A model generated the notes under the pieces. That model saw only the letters and a list, made by a program, of their open reading frames with translations, had not been told where the DNA came from and ran no database searches. From contig ONDH01000004.1 in NCBI GenBank assembly GCA_900316505.1, positions 33,742 through 97,741 of the forward strand: a DNA stretch of 64,000 nt, given 5' to 3'. Position 1 is the stretch's first letter; each line of letters begins with the position of its first letter. The DNA comes from an uncultured Prevotellaceae bacterium (lineage in GTDB: Bacteria; Bacteroidota; Bacteroidia; Bacteroidales; Bacteroidaceae). The position numbers and the translations under genes were made by a program. Shown here piece after piece: positions 33,906 through 42,663 of the stretch.

Positions 33906-36134
33906 CTATCTCGAAATATTCTTCACGCCCTTCACCGTGCTGAGTTTCTTGATGAGTTGTGTCAGCTGGTTCTGGTCATCAATCATCACCGTCAACTGTC
34001 CTGAGAACAACCCATCCTCCGAAGACTGAATGCTCAGTCCACGCATCATTACATTCTTCTCCTTGTTCAGAATCGAAGTGATGTTGCTCACTATACCGAT
34101 GTCATCGTGTCCCACCACATGCAACGTCACAGGATATTGTTTCGAGCCTTTCCCTGCCCATCGGGCACGGAGCACACGATACCCCATCCGTTCACGTAAC
34201 AGCTGTGCATTGGGACAATCTATCCTGTGTACCTTGATTCCACGATTCACTGTCACAAATCCAAACACATCATCACCATATATCGGGTTGCAGCATTTAG
34301 CAAGACTGTAATCCACGCCCTTCAGATTGTTGTCCAGCACCAGCACATCGGCATGTCCTTGTGCATGATCATCTGCCACATTCGCCACAAAGCCGTCAGC
34401 ACTACGCTGTTCTGTGGAGAAGGCACTCGGATTGGCATCACGCTCCTGCAACTCCTGATACTGCTCAATCACGGTGTTTACATCCAGCACTTCCTCTGCA
34501 ATTGCCTTGTAGAATTCCGACACATGTTTGTAGCCCATCCGTTTGATGAGACGCATCATCAGTGACTCCTCTGGCTCAATCTTCTTGTTCTTGAACTTAC
34601 GTTCCAATGCCTCTTTCGCAAAGGTCGAGACCTGCATCTCCTGCTCCGTCAAAGACTGACGAATCTTGGCTCTTGCTTTAGGTGTGATGGCAATGTTCAG
34701 CCAATCACGCTTCGGCATCTGCTTCTGCGAGGTGAGGATTTCCACTTGGTCACCGCTTTGCAGCTTTGTGCCAATGTGTACGTTCTTTCCGTTCACTTTA
34801 CCACCCGTGCAATGGGCGCCCACATTCGTATGTATCTGAAAAGCGAAATCCAACACCGTCGCACCCTTCGGCAACTTGAACAAGTCACCCTTGGGTGTGA
34901 ACACAAAGACCTCATCACTGTATAAGTCCACTTTGAACCTATCCATCAACTGCTCATCGCTCTCCACCTCATGATGCTCCAAAGCAGAACGGATGTCCTG
35001 CAACCAGTCTTCCAACTTTGCACCGCTGTCTTTCACACCCTTATAGCGCCAATGAGCAGCCAGACCTCTCTCCGCAATTTCATCCATCCGCTCTGTGCGA
35101 ATCTGTATTTCCACCCACTTGCCTTCGGGCCCCATCACCGTGATGTGCAGTGATTCATAACCATTCGACTTCGGCACACTCAACCAGTCCCTCAGACGCT
35201 TGGGGTTCGGACGGTACATGTCTGTCACAATGCTGAACACCTGCCAGCACTCCTGCTTTTCTTTCTCAGGCGCTGAATCCAAAATTACACGGATGGCAAA
35301 TAAATCATAAATGCCCTCAAACTGGCACTTCTGCTTCAGCATCTTCTGCCAGATGGAATGAATTGACTTTGTCCTTCCCTTGATGTGGAACTTCAAACCC
35401 GCCTCCTTCAATTTCTCCTCCACAGGGGCAATGAAATTGGCAATATAGAGGTCACGCGCCTTACGGGTTGCGCTCAGTTTCTCCTTAATCATGTAATAGA
35501 CATCAGGCTCCAGATACTTCAGCGACAAATCCTCCAGTTCACGCTTAATCAAGTATAAGCCCAACTTATGCGCCAATGGAGCATACAAGTGCGAAGCCTC
35601 AGTCGCCACCCGTCGGCGCTCTTCATCTGTACCCCTATCCTTAATCTGACGCATCAAGTTCACCCTGTCAGCGATGATGATGAAGATGACACGCATATCC
35701 TCCGCAAACGACAGGAGCAAGTCACGGAAATTCTCCGTCTCAATGGAAGGATTTTTTGCATACAGTTCATTCACCCTCAACAATCCGTGAATGATGTGCG
35801 CCACATCCTCGCCAAACGCCCGCTTCACATCCTCCATCTTAATCACACCCACCGACACACAATTATGCAGCAAGATGCTGATGATAGACGCACGGTTCTG
35901 TCCAATCTCCTCAGCCGTAATCACCGCAGTTTGCAAGTCAAACAGAATCGGGTGCAACCCAAACTGGTCACGATGCAGTTGCTCCGTCTCGACAGCCCGA
36001 AACAGAATCTCCTTCACTTGATGAAAATCCTCAGGATTCAGCACCTCCACCACCAGTCCCTGCAAGCGCTTCACCGTCTCCACCAACAGCACCTTCTCAT
36101 CCTCCCTCAGAGTCGCCATTTCTTCCATACTCAT
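33906..36134 (-). CDS. RelA/SpoT-family (p)ppGpp synthetase with degenerate hydrolase site
   Basis: The 742-residue protein has the long-Rel layout: HD-like region (about 40-190), synthetase domain (YDLFAIRVILDS, SNGYESLHITVMGPEGKWVE, IQIRTERMDEIAERGLAAHW), TGS domain (VFVFTPKGDLFKLPKGATVLDF), a conserved-Cys/helical region and a C-terminal ACT domain. The HD motif reads LLHNCVSVGV (His90-Asn91) where active hydrolases have HD and a following ED pair. I infer a synthetase-only enzyme, like E. coli RelA. Bacteroidetes usually carry a second Rel protein, not in this window. Confidence 0.93.
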   Translation of the reverse strand: MSMEEMATLREDEKVLLVETVKRLQGLVVEVLNPEDFHQVKEILFRAVETEQLHRDQFGLHPILFDLQTAVITAEEIGQNRASIISILLHNCVSVGVIKMEDVKRAFGEDVAHIIHGLLRVNELYAKNPSIETENFRDLLLSFAEDMRVIFIIIADRVNLMRQIKDRGTDEERRRVATEASHLYAPLAHKLGLYLIKRELEDLSLKYLEPDVYYMIKEKLSATRKARDLYIANFIAPVEEKLKEAGLKFHIKGRTKSIHSIWQKMLKQKCQFEGIYDLFAIRVILDSAPEKEKQECWQVFSIVTDMYRPNPKRLRDWLSVPKSNGYESLHITVMGPEGKWVEIQIRTERMDEIAERGLAAHWRYKGVKDSGAKLEDWLQDIRSALEHHEVESDEQLMDRFKVDLYSDEVFVFTPKGDLFKLPKGATVLDFAFQIHTNVGAHCTGGKVNGKNVHIGTKLQSGDQVEILTSQKQMPKRDWLNIAITPKARAKIRQSLTEQEMQVSTFAKEALERKFKNKKIEPEESLMMRLIKRMGYKHVSEFYKAIAEEVLDVNTVIEQYQELQERDANPSAFSTEQRSADGFVANVADDHAQGHADVLVLDNNLKGVDYSLAKCCNPIYGDDVFGFVTVNRGIKVHRIDCPNAQLLRERMGYRVLRARWAGKGSKQYPVTLHVVGHDDIGIVSNITSILNKEKNVMMRGLSIQSSEDGLFSGQLTVMIDDQNQLTQLIKKLSTVKGVKNISR

Positions 36135-36280
36135 CCTTTATAAATGATTTACGGGACAAAGATAAAGAAAAGTTAGGAGTTAGGAGTCAGGAGTAAGGAG
36201 TTATTTGCCATCGAAGTTGATTTTTTATTGAAAAAAAGTGACAATTCCTCATTCCACATTCCTAATTCCTCATTTTTCAC

Positions 36281-36288
36281 TACCTTTG
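36281..36288 (+). promoter_or_regulatory. Promoter -7 box of an unknown secreted-protein gene
   Basis: TACCTTTG is a perfect match, 20 bases before the ATG at 36309. It fixes the start, as the frame is open further upstream. No -33 TTG is seen because a heptamer array (36243-36274) occupies that position. Confidence 0.7.
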
Positions 36289-36308
36289 CATCGCAAAAGA
36301 ACGTAACT

Positions 36309-37331
36309 ATGATTTCATTGATACAGACGCTATTCATCGCCCTCCTGACCAAAGTGCTCGTGTTGGGAGCACAGGTCACCCCTCAGCAGTCCACACCCGT
36401 TCAGGCAGGAGACGAGATTTCCAGCACAGTGAGCATCACCCAGAATGCCAGTGGAAGGCTCGGCGCGCTGGATGCCGCAGACGAACAAGCCTACCGACAA
36501 GCCAAGGAAACACTCCGGAATCCCCACTCCACCAAGAAGCAACTCCGCAAGGCAGGAAAGACCCTAAAAGGCATCTACCACAGGAGAAATGCCGAGATGC
36601 GGCGCATCCTGAAAGAAGTCACCGCGAAGACTGGAGCCACCTTCACCCTGGAAGAAGCAGGAGGAGCCTGGTTGGGAGGTGAAGAATACAGTTTCAAGGT
36701 ATCCGTGCAAGCCCCCACACAAGCCTCCTACGACAGAGCCCTCCAAGCCATCAGTTATGTGGCAGAAGCAGCACGGCAAGACGCCTTCATCGAGAATCTG
36801 GGAACCATCCCCGACACAGAAGTGACAGACGAAAAACTGCTGCGTCAGGAATGCACCCTATTCCTCCACATCCCCTTCAGCAAAACCCTCAACCAGCGCG
36901 AGATGGCAATCGTGCAAGACGTCTTCACCCAAGAAAGCACCGAAGACCTCCCACTTGACGCCACCATCACCGACAAAGAGATTTACTTCTCCATGCCCAC
37001 ATGGAAATTAGGCGACAACCCCACAACAGAAGGATTCAAGGAATTAGCAGACAACTGGACACAAAAGATCATCAGCGTATTCACCCATGGAAAAGAAGGG
37101 AAACTTAAAGGACTGGTTGGACAAACTTGTCAACCAACGTATGAACGAAGCAGGTTTCACAGTGCAGACAACGCCTACTCAGAAGACCCCACCCGAAACT
37201 ACGCCAGTCAACGGAACCATTACCTTTCTGAAAGGCACATTAGCCAAGAAAGCGGAGCAGCACTTTCAGCAGCAGAAGGACAAGAAATAAAGTCCCATGT
37301 CGAAAAGACACTTACTCCAAAAAAGAAGTGA
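36309..37331 (+). CDS. Secreted or anchored protein of unknown function, C-terminus doubtful
   Basis: The frame encodes 340 residues with a signal-like start (MISLIQTLFIALLTKVLVLGA). A helical, basic segment follows (YRQAKETLRNPHSTKKQLRKA), then alternating segments to about residue 260 (TLFLHIPFSKTLNQREM, DATITDKEIYFSMPTWKLG). After about residue 265 the composition changes abruptly to Arg/His/Ser-rich. There the +1 frame (37087-37290) reads much more like protein. Either a small gene overlaps, or a frameshift near 37087-37110 separates the real C-terminus. I recognise no family. Confidence 0.6.
   Translation: MISLIQTLFIALLTKVLVLGAQVTPQQSTPVQAGDEISSTVSITQNASGRLGALDAADEQAYRQAKETLRNPHSTKKQLRKAGKTLKGIYHRRNAEMRRILKEVTAKTGATFTLEEAGGAWLGGEEYSFKVSVQAPTQASYDRALQAISYVAEAARQDAFIENLGTIPDTEVTDEKLLRQECTLFLHIPFSKTLNQREMAIVQDVFTQESTEDLPLDATITDKEIYFSMPTWKLGDNPTTEGFKELADNWTQKIISVFTHGKEGKLKGLVGQTCQPTYERSRFHSADNAYSEDPTRNYASQRNHYLSERHISQESGAALSAAEGQEIKSHVEKTLTPKKK
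37087..37290 (+). CDS. Overlapping small frame, separate gene or true C-terminus of the preceding one
   Basis: The 67-codon frame lies inside the end of the previous gene in the +1 phase. It begins MEKKGNLKDWLDKLVNQRMN and ends in a Lys/Gln-rich tail (KKAEQHFQQQKDKK). Its codon choice and amphipathic helix look more natural than the Arg/His/Ser-rich reading of the other frame. An A-rich tract (ggaaaagaagggaaacttaa, near 37088-37107) is a plausible slippage site. Confidence 0.45.
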   Translation: MEKKGNLKDWLDKLVNQRMNEAGFTVQTTPTQKTPPETTPVNGTITFLKGTLAKKAEQHFQQQKDKK

Positions 37332-37336
37332 ACGTT

Positions 37337-38092
37337 CTACGAATTTGCAGAGGTTTGCTTTATATTAAACGATTCAACATCTATCCCCAAATAGTCGAAG
37401 AACTGGTCGGGTGAGTAGTTGAGGATAAGTTCGTCGGGGAATTGGATCTCTTCGAGAAGAGGCTGCAGACGGGAGTAGTCGGCAATCTGGAAAGAAATAT
37501 GGGCGTCGCTACCAAGAATGGTAGGGACGTCATACTTTTTGCAGAGTCGTAGGAGTTCGAGGTTGTTGGCACGGGCTTCTGCCTTGTGTCGCTGAGGTGC
37601 CAAGGAATGATTGTTGATTTCAAGCAGGGTGTTGGACTCTTTGGCAGCCAGAACGAGGGGCTCGAAGTCGAGTTCAGCCGTGCCATCGCCTGGATGACTG
37701 ATGATGTGAATCTTAGGATTGCGTATTACGTTAAGCATCCCTTCGGTATTCACGGCTTTGGTGCCTGCATGATAGCAACGTTCATGGATGCCTGCAATGG
37801 CGATGTCAAGACGGTCAAGGTATTCGTCATCGAGGTCGAGAGTGCCCTTGGTGTCGAGGATGTTGACTTCGCACCCCATCAGAATGCGGATGCCGTACAT
37901 TTGACGAGGTACAACGAACATATTACGGAAATAGACGATGGGGCAAGTGCCCTGAATGCTGGGACCATGTTCGGTGATGCCCAACACTTGCAGCCCTTTG
38001 TCGGCTGCTGCCTGTGCCATCTCTTGCAGACTGCTGTATGCGTGTCCTGATGCCACCGTGTGGGTGTGTGCATCAATCAATACTTTTCTCAT
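37337..38092 (-). CDS. PHP-domain phosphatase, YcdX type
   Basis: The 251-residue protein starts MRKVLIDAHTHTVASGHAY and carries the PHP metal ligands in order: HTH (9-11), GITEHGP, GCEVNI, AIAGIHE, ISHPGD and LGSDAH. YcdX-like PHP proteins are trinuclear-metal phosphatases. The substrate is unknown. The ATG at 38092 was chosen over one five codons upstream because it directly precedes the conserved start. It is divergent from the AguB-like gene. Confidence 0.9.
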   Translation of the reverse strand: MRKVLIDAHTHTVASGHAYSSLQEMAQAAADKGLQVLGITEHGPSIQGTCPIVYFRNMFVVPRQMYGIRILMGCEVNILDTKGTLDLDDEYLDRLDIAIAGIHERCYHAGTKAVNTEGMLNVIRNPKIHIISHPGDGTAELDFEPLVLAAKESNTLLEINNHSLAPQRHKAEARANNLELLRLCKKYDVPTILGSDAHISFQIADYSRLQPLLEEIQFPDELILNYSPDQFFDYLGIDVESFNIKQTSANS

Positions 38093-38110
38093 GCTGCAAA
38101 TGTACATATT

Positions 38111-38236
38111 AGTTGACAGTTGATAGTTGACAGTTGACAGTTATTTTTAGTTCGAAGTTGAATTTGTCACTTTTCTCCTCCAAAAAACGCCTCGAATGAC
38201 AGAAAATTGTCAACTGTCAACTATCAACTGTCAACT
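38111..38236. repeat. Inverted heptamer arrays between divergent genes
   Basis: Units of agttgac (38111-38142) face the complementary tcaactg units (38208-38236) across about 65 bp. The right array ends just before the promoter of the AguB-like gene. The two arrays could pair to a stem of nearly 28 bp. Confidence 0.75.
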
Positions 38237-38242
38237 TTTCCC

Positions 38243-38250
38243 TATCTTTG
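38243..38250 (+). promoter_or_regulatory. Promoter -7 box of the AguB-like gene
   Basis: TATCTTTG lies 22 bases before the ATG at 38273. The -33 position is inside the heptamer array and shows no TTG. Confidence 0.65.
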
Positions 38251-38272
38251 CAACACAAAAACTGAACTTTCC

Positions 38273-39148
38273 ATGAAGATAGGAATCATACAACACCGAT
38301 GCGAAAAAGAGGTTGCAAAGAATCTCGAACGCATTGAGGCTGGCATCAGAGAGGTGGCTCAAAAGGGTGCGGAACTGGTGGTTTTGCAGGAACTACACAA
38401 CTCGCTGTATTTTTGTCAGACAGAGAATACGGAACTGTTTGACTTGGCAGAAACAATCCCTGGACCTTCGACAGAACGTTTCGGACGATTGGCGAAGGAG
38501 TTGGATGTGGTGATTGTCACCTCGCTGTTCGAACGACGTGCCACTGGACTCTATCACAACACAGCCGTAGTGATTGAACGAGATGGCACGATGGCTGGCA
38601 AGTACCGCAAGATGCACATTCCCGATGACCCTGCCTATTATGAGAAGTTCTATTTCACACCAGGCGACCTCGGTTTCCATCCCATCCAGACGAGTGTGGG
38701 TTGTTTGGGTGTGCAGGTGTGTTGGGATCAGTGGTACCCAGAAGGTGCCCGACTCATGGCACTGCAAGGAGCACAATTGCTCATCTACCCTACTGCCATT
38801 GGCTATGAATCATCGGACACGCCCGAGGAACAGGAACGTCAGCGTGAGGCATGGATGACGGTGCAGCGTGGTCATGCGGTGGCAAACGGATTGCCTGTCA
38901 TTGCGGTGAACCGTACGGGACATGAGCCTGACCCGTCAGGTCAGACGAAGGGCATTCTATTCTGGGGTAGCAGTTTTGTGGCTGGTCCACAAGGTGAAAT
39001 ACTTTACCAAGCCCCGAAGGATGAAGACACGGTGGCTGTTATTGACGTAGATATGCAACGAAGTGAAAATGTACGCCGCTGGTGGCCTTTCCTCCGTGAC
39101 AGACGTATTGAAGAATATGATGGACTCACACGAAGATTCATCGATTGA
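38273..39148 (+). CDS. aguB: N-carbamoylputrescine amidohydrolase-type nitrilase
   Basis: The 291-residue protein has the nitrilase triad: Glu40 (VVLQELHNSLYF), Lys113 (KYRKMHIPDDPAYYEKFYF) and Cys150 (GVQVCWDQWYPEGARLMAL). The sequences around Lys and Cys are those of N-carbamoylputrescine amidases, which release putrescine from the product of agmatine deiminase. The agmatine deiminase gene that often adjoins it is absent here. The start follows the promoter at 38243. Confidence 0.9.
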   Translation: MKIGIIQHRCEKEVAKNLERIEAGIREVAQKGAELVVLQELHNSLYFCQTENTELFDLAETIPGPSTERFGRLAKELDVVIVTSLFERRATGLYHNTAVVIERDGTMAGKYRKMHIPDDPAYYEKFYFTPGDLGFHPIQTSVGCLGVQVCWDQWYPEGARLMALQGAQLLIYPTAIGYESSDTPEEQERQREAWMTVQRGHAVANGLPVIAVNRTGHEPDPSGQTKGILFWGSSFVAGPQGEILYQAPKDEDTVAVIDVDMQRSENVRRWWPFLRDRRIEEYDGLTRRFID

Positions 39149-39228
39149 GAAAGGTCAATCGTTTTTCTGATATTAGAAAACAAAAGTTGGAAAATTGAAA
39201 AATAATTGCGCTTTTCTGTAGCATTCTG

Positions 39229-39264
39229 GTGTGGTTTTGAGCAAAAAAAGTGTCAAAACCACAC
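39229..39264. promoter_or_regulatory. Perfect palindrome upstream of the arabinose cluster, candidate operator
   Basis: GTGTGGTTTTGA (39229-39240) is the exact reverse complement of TCAAAACCACAC (39253-39264), with 12 bases between. It lies about 50 bp upstream of the promoter at 39315-39322. It could be a terminator of the preceding gene, but no T-run follows, so a regulator site is as likely. AraR at 42664 is the obvious candidate; this is untested. Confidence 0.5.
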
Positions 39265-39314
39265 TTTATGTTTTATAACATGTTTTTTAGCGTCTTTAAC
39301 AAAAGGAAAAGCCG

Positions 39315-39322
39315 TACCTTTG
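39315..39322 (+). promoter_or_regulatory. Promoter -7 box of the aldose epimerase gene and arabinose cluster
   Basis: TACCTTTG is a perfect match, 39 bases before the ATG at 39362. No clear TTG lies at the -33 position, which would be consistent with an activator or other control. Confidence 0.65.
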
Positions 39323-39361
39323 GCGAACAGTTTATAAACTAATCAATTTCTAACCAAAATT

Positions 39362-40582
39362 ATGAGAAATCTTAAAACGATTTTGATGGGCAGTGCTGCG
39401 GCCGTAGCACTCCTGTGTGCGTGCAACTCTGCACCTGAAGTTCAACTAACCAAATCCGGTATCAATCCTGCAGATTTTGACACTTGCATTGCTGTCACAT
39501 ACGACGCTGAAGCAGGTCAATTCAAGGCAGACCCATCTGCAGCGAAAAATGTGAAACTTTACACGCTTACTAACAAGAATGGCATGGAAGTTTGTATCAC
39601 TAATTTCGGTGCCCGCATCGTAAGCATCATGGTTCCTAACAAGGACGGCGAGTTCGTCGATGTTGCTTGTGGTTTTGACAAGATTGAAAACTATTTCCCT
39701 TGGAACTTTGAGACTGACTTCGGTTGCTCTGTCGGCCGTTACGCTAACCGCATCAACAATGGTGAATACACCTACAACGGCGAAAAGGTGACACTTCCAA
39801 AGAACAACAACGGTGTAGCATGTCTTCATGGTGGTTACACTGGTTGGCAGTACCAAGTATATGACGAGGTGGAAGCTACCCCTCAGTCTGTAGCACTCCA
39901 AATCACTTCTCCTGATGGTGACAACCAATTCCCTGGCGAGGTGGTGGCTACAGTTGATTTCAAACTGACCGATGACAACGAGATCATCATCAGCTACGAT
40001 GGTGTAGCAGACGCTCCAACAGTGCTGAACATGACTAACCACACTTATTTCAACCTTTCTGGTGACCTGAACAACACAATTGACGAATCTATCCTCTACG
40101 TGAACGCAGACAACTATACACCTGGTGATGAGAACTTGATTCCAACAGGTGAAATCAAGCCTGTAGAAGGTACTGTGTTCGACTTCCGCACTCCTAAGGC
40201 CATTGGCACAGACTTCGGCAAGAACGACCCAGAGATGGAATCTGTAGGTGGTGGTTATGACCACAACTGGTGCCTGAACACGAAAGGCGACAAGAAGGCT
40301 ATCTGCATCACCATGTCTGACCCACGTTCTGGCATCAAGATGGATATGTACACCAACGAACCCGGTGTTCAGGTTTACACTGCCAATTTCCAGGATGGCA
40401 CTCGTCCAGGCAAGGGCGGCATCATGTATCAGAAGCATTGCGCTGTCTGCCTCGAAAGCCAGAAATATCCAGACTCTCCTAACAAGTGCATGATGCCAGG
40501 TTGGGAAAAGAGCAACCCATTCGTTTCTCCAGAAAAGCCATATAAGTCATATTGCAAATATGCTTTCTCTGTGGAAAAATAA
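39362..40582 (+). CDS. Aldose 1-epimerase lipoprotein
   Basis: The 406-residue protein has a lipobox (ALLCAC, lipidated Cys21) and the galactose mutarotase fold. The catalytic His is in ACLHGGYTGWQ, with NMTNHTYFNLSG, and the catalytic Glu in CAVCLESQKYPDSPN. It interconverts anomers of an aldose, here probably L-arabinose, before uptake or isomerisation. It is the first gene of the arabinose cluster and is anchored outside the inner membrane, so it acts in the periplasm. Confidence 0.93.
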   Translation: MRNLKTILMGSAAAVALLCACNSAPEVQLTKSGINPADFDTCIAVTYDAEAGQFKADPSAAKNVKLYTLTNKNGMEVCITNFGARIVSIMVPNKDGEFVDVACGFDKIENYFPWNFETDFGCSVGRYANRINNGEYTYNGEKVTLPKNNNGVACLHGGYTGWQYQVYDEVEATPQSVALQITSPDGDNQFPGEVVATVDFKLTDDNEIIISYDGVADAPTVLNMTNHTYFNLSGDLNNTIDESILYVNADNYTPGDENLIPTGEIKPVEGTVFDFRTPKAIGTDFGKNDPEMESVGGGYDHNWCLNTKGDKKAICITMSDPRSGIKMDMYTNEPGVQVYTANFQDGTRPGKGGIMYQKHCAVCLESQKYPDSPNKCMMPGWEKSNPFVSPEKPYKSYCKYAFSVEK

Positions 40583-40626
40583 AGTTTGATCAGTAATCCT
40601 AAATAATAATAACATCAAAATTTAAC

Positions 40627-42609
40627 ATGGACAAAATTTTAGAAGCACTAAGCAACAATGGCTTTGAAACAGTCGACTATCTAGTTTTTGTTGTGTACAT
40701 CATCATTCTTGTCAGCATGGGACTGTTCTTGTCTCGCAGCAAGAAGGGTGAAGAAAAGTCATCAACCGACTATTTCTTGGCCGGTAACACACTGACTTGG
40801 TGGGCTGTGGGCGCATCGCTCATTGCTGCAAACATTTCAGCCGAACAATTCATTGGTATGTCTGGTTCGGCTTACGCATCAGGTATCGCACAGGCTGCAT
40901 ACGAGTTAATGGCTGCAGCCACACTGCTTGTAGTAGGTAAGTTCCTGCTGCCACTGATGATTGAGAAAAAAATCTTCACAATTCCTCAGTTCCTGCGCGA
41001 GCGTTACAACTGGGGTGTAGGATTCGCATTCTCTCTGCTTTGGCTGTTCCTCTATGTCTTTGTCAATTTGACTTCAGTGGCATGGTTGGGCGCATTGGCA
41101 ATCCAGCAGATTCTCGGTCTGCCTACTGACATGACTGTCATGGTAGCCGGTATGGAAATCGACCAAGTTCGTATGGTGATTATCCTCAGCCTCTTCCTCA
41201 TCGCAGGTATCTACTCCATCTACGGAGGTTTGGCTTCTGTGGCATGGACCGATGTGATGCAAGTGACTTTCCTCGTTGGTGGTGGTCTGCTCACTGCTTA
41301 TGCAGCACTTTCTGTTATTGGTAGCGAAATGGGCATCGGAAATGCATGGGATGCTTTGATGCACATTAAAGACTATCTGGCATCCATTGATGGTGACAAA
41401 CACTTCAATCTGGTGGTTACCAGAAATGAGGAGCTCTATCCTGTCATCAATGGTGTAGTTGATGGTGCTGGCAATACCATTCAGAAAGAAGACCCATTCT
41501 TCACCAATCCTGGTATTGTGCTGATCTTCGGTGCTCTGTGGCTGACTAACCTCGGCTACTGGGGTTTCAACCAGTACATCATCCAGAAGGGTTTGGCTGC
41601 TAAGTCTCTCGACGAGGCAAAGAAGGGTATGGTATTCGCAGCATTCCTGAAGATTTTGATTCCATTCATCGTATGTATCCCTGGCGTTTGTGCATTCTAC
41701 ATCATGAATGCTCCTGAATGTGAAAGTTTGCGTCAGCAGTTGGCTGGTGCCATCACTCGTTCAGACGATGCATATCCATATTTGATTCGTAACTTCACTC
41801 CTACCGTTGTCAAGGGTTTGAGTTTTGCCGCATTGGCTGCTGCCGTTATTTCTTCATTGGCATCCATGTTCAACTCTACCTCTACCCTCTTCACGATGGA
41901 TGTTTACAAGCAGTTCATCAACAAGAATGCTTCTGAGAAGAAACTCGTGAACGTAGGTCGTCTCACTTCTCTTTGCGCACTGGTTATCGCCATGATAGCT
42001 GTGTACCCATTGATGGGTGGTATTGACCAGGCATTCCAGTTCATTCAGGAATACTCTGCATTCGTTTACCCAGGCGTTGTGGTTATTTTCGGTCTTGGCT
42101 TGTTGTGGAAGCGCTCAAGTGGCACAGCTGCTGTTGTCTGCGCAATCGGCACATTCGCCTTCTCTATCATCTACAAGTTCGCCTTCCCAGAAATGCCATT
42201 CTTGATCCGTTCAGGTGTTGTGTTCATCACACTGGTCATCCTTTTCGTATGGATTTCTCTGTCAAGCAAGAAGGCTGTTGCTGCCGATGTGCTTGATGCA
42301 GACACCATCAAGACTCAGCTGAGATGGAGCACCATCATGTTCTGTATAGCTGCTGTTTCATTAGTGCTCTCTATCTGTGGTTTCTTCAACGACACCATGC
42401 ACATTTACGGTTTCGAGGGTGCAATGATCTTCTTTGCTGCTATCACAGGTACCATCGGTCTTTACCTCCGTTCTAACGCAAAAGACAAGGTACAGGATCC
42501 AAAGTTGGTACCAATCGACCTGAACATTTTCCACACAGACCGTATCTTCAACATTGGTGCTATTGGCGTGATCGTCATCCTCACCGTGCTGTATGTTGTT
42601 CTGTGGTAA
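40627..42609 (+). CDS. Sodium/solute symporter (SSS/SGLT family)
   Basis: The 660-residue protein has about fourteen spans and the family signature around SGSAYASGIAQAAYELMAA, FLRERYNWGVGFAFSLLWLF, IYSIYGGLASVAWTDVMQ and FNSTSTLFTMDVYKQF. SGLT-like members take up sugars with sodium. Its place between the epimerase and araR, 45 bases after the former, makes L-arabinose the likely substrate. The C-terminal part has additional spans beyond the core ten, as is common in SGLT proteins. Confidence 0.93.
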   Translation: MDKILEALSNNGFETVDYLVFVVYIIILVSMGLFLSRSKKGEEKSSTDYFLAGNTLTWWAVGASLIAANISAEQFIGMSGSAYASGIAQAAYELMAAATLLVVGKFLLPLMIEKKIFTIPQFLRERYNWGVGFAFSLLWLFLYVFVNLTSVAWLGALAIQQILGLPTDMTVMVAGMEIDQVRMVIILSLFLIAGIYSIYGGLASVAWTDVMQVTFLVGGGLLTAYAALSVIGSEMGIGNAWDALMHIKDYLASIDGDKHFNLVVTRNEELYPVINGVVDGAGNTIQKEDPFFTNPGIVLIFGALWLTNLGYWGFNQYIIQKGLAAKSLDEAKKGMVFAAFLKILIPFIVCIPGVCAFYIMNAPECESLRQQLAGAITRSDDAYPYLIRNFTPTVVKGLSFAALAAAVISSLASMFNSTSTLFTMDVYKQFINKNASEKKLVNVGRLTSLCALVIAMIAVYPLMGGIDQAFQFIQEYSAFVYPGVVVIFGLGLLWKRSSGTAAVVCAIGTFAFSIIYKFAFPEMPFLIRSGVVFITLVILFVWISLSSKKAVAADVLDADTIKTQLRWSTIMFCIAAVSLVLSICGFFNDTMHIYGFEGAMIFFAAITGTIGLYLRSNAKDKVQDPKLVPIDLNIFHTDRIFNIGAIGVIVILTVLYVVLW

Positions 42610-42663
42610 TCGGGAAATAGACTGACACATTATTTATAATAATAAAATGAAAGCCTCCAATCA

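Noticed and set aside
39229..39264. Terminator of the AguB-like gene
   Set aside because: The stem is perfect but no T-run follows, so I kept it as a candidate operator instead.
39446..40438. 330-codon minus-strand frame opposite the aldose epimerase gene
   Set aside because: Antisense shadow of a well-supported gene, Val/His/Cys-rich without motifs.
40627..42609. Proline or pantothenate symporter for the SSS gene
   Set aside because: The family includes these, but length, additional C-terminal spans and the arabinose setting favour a sugar symporter.
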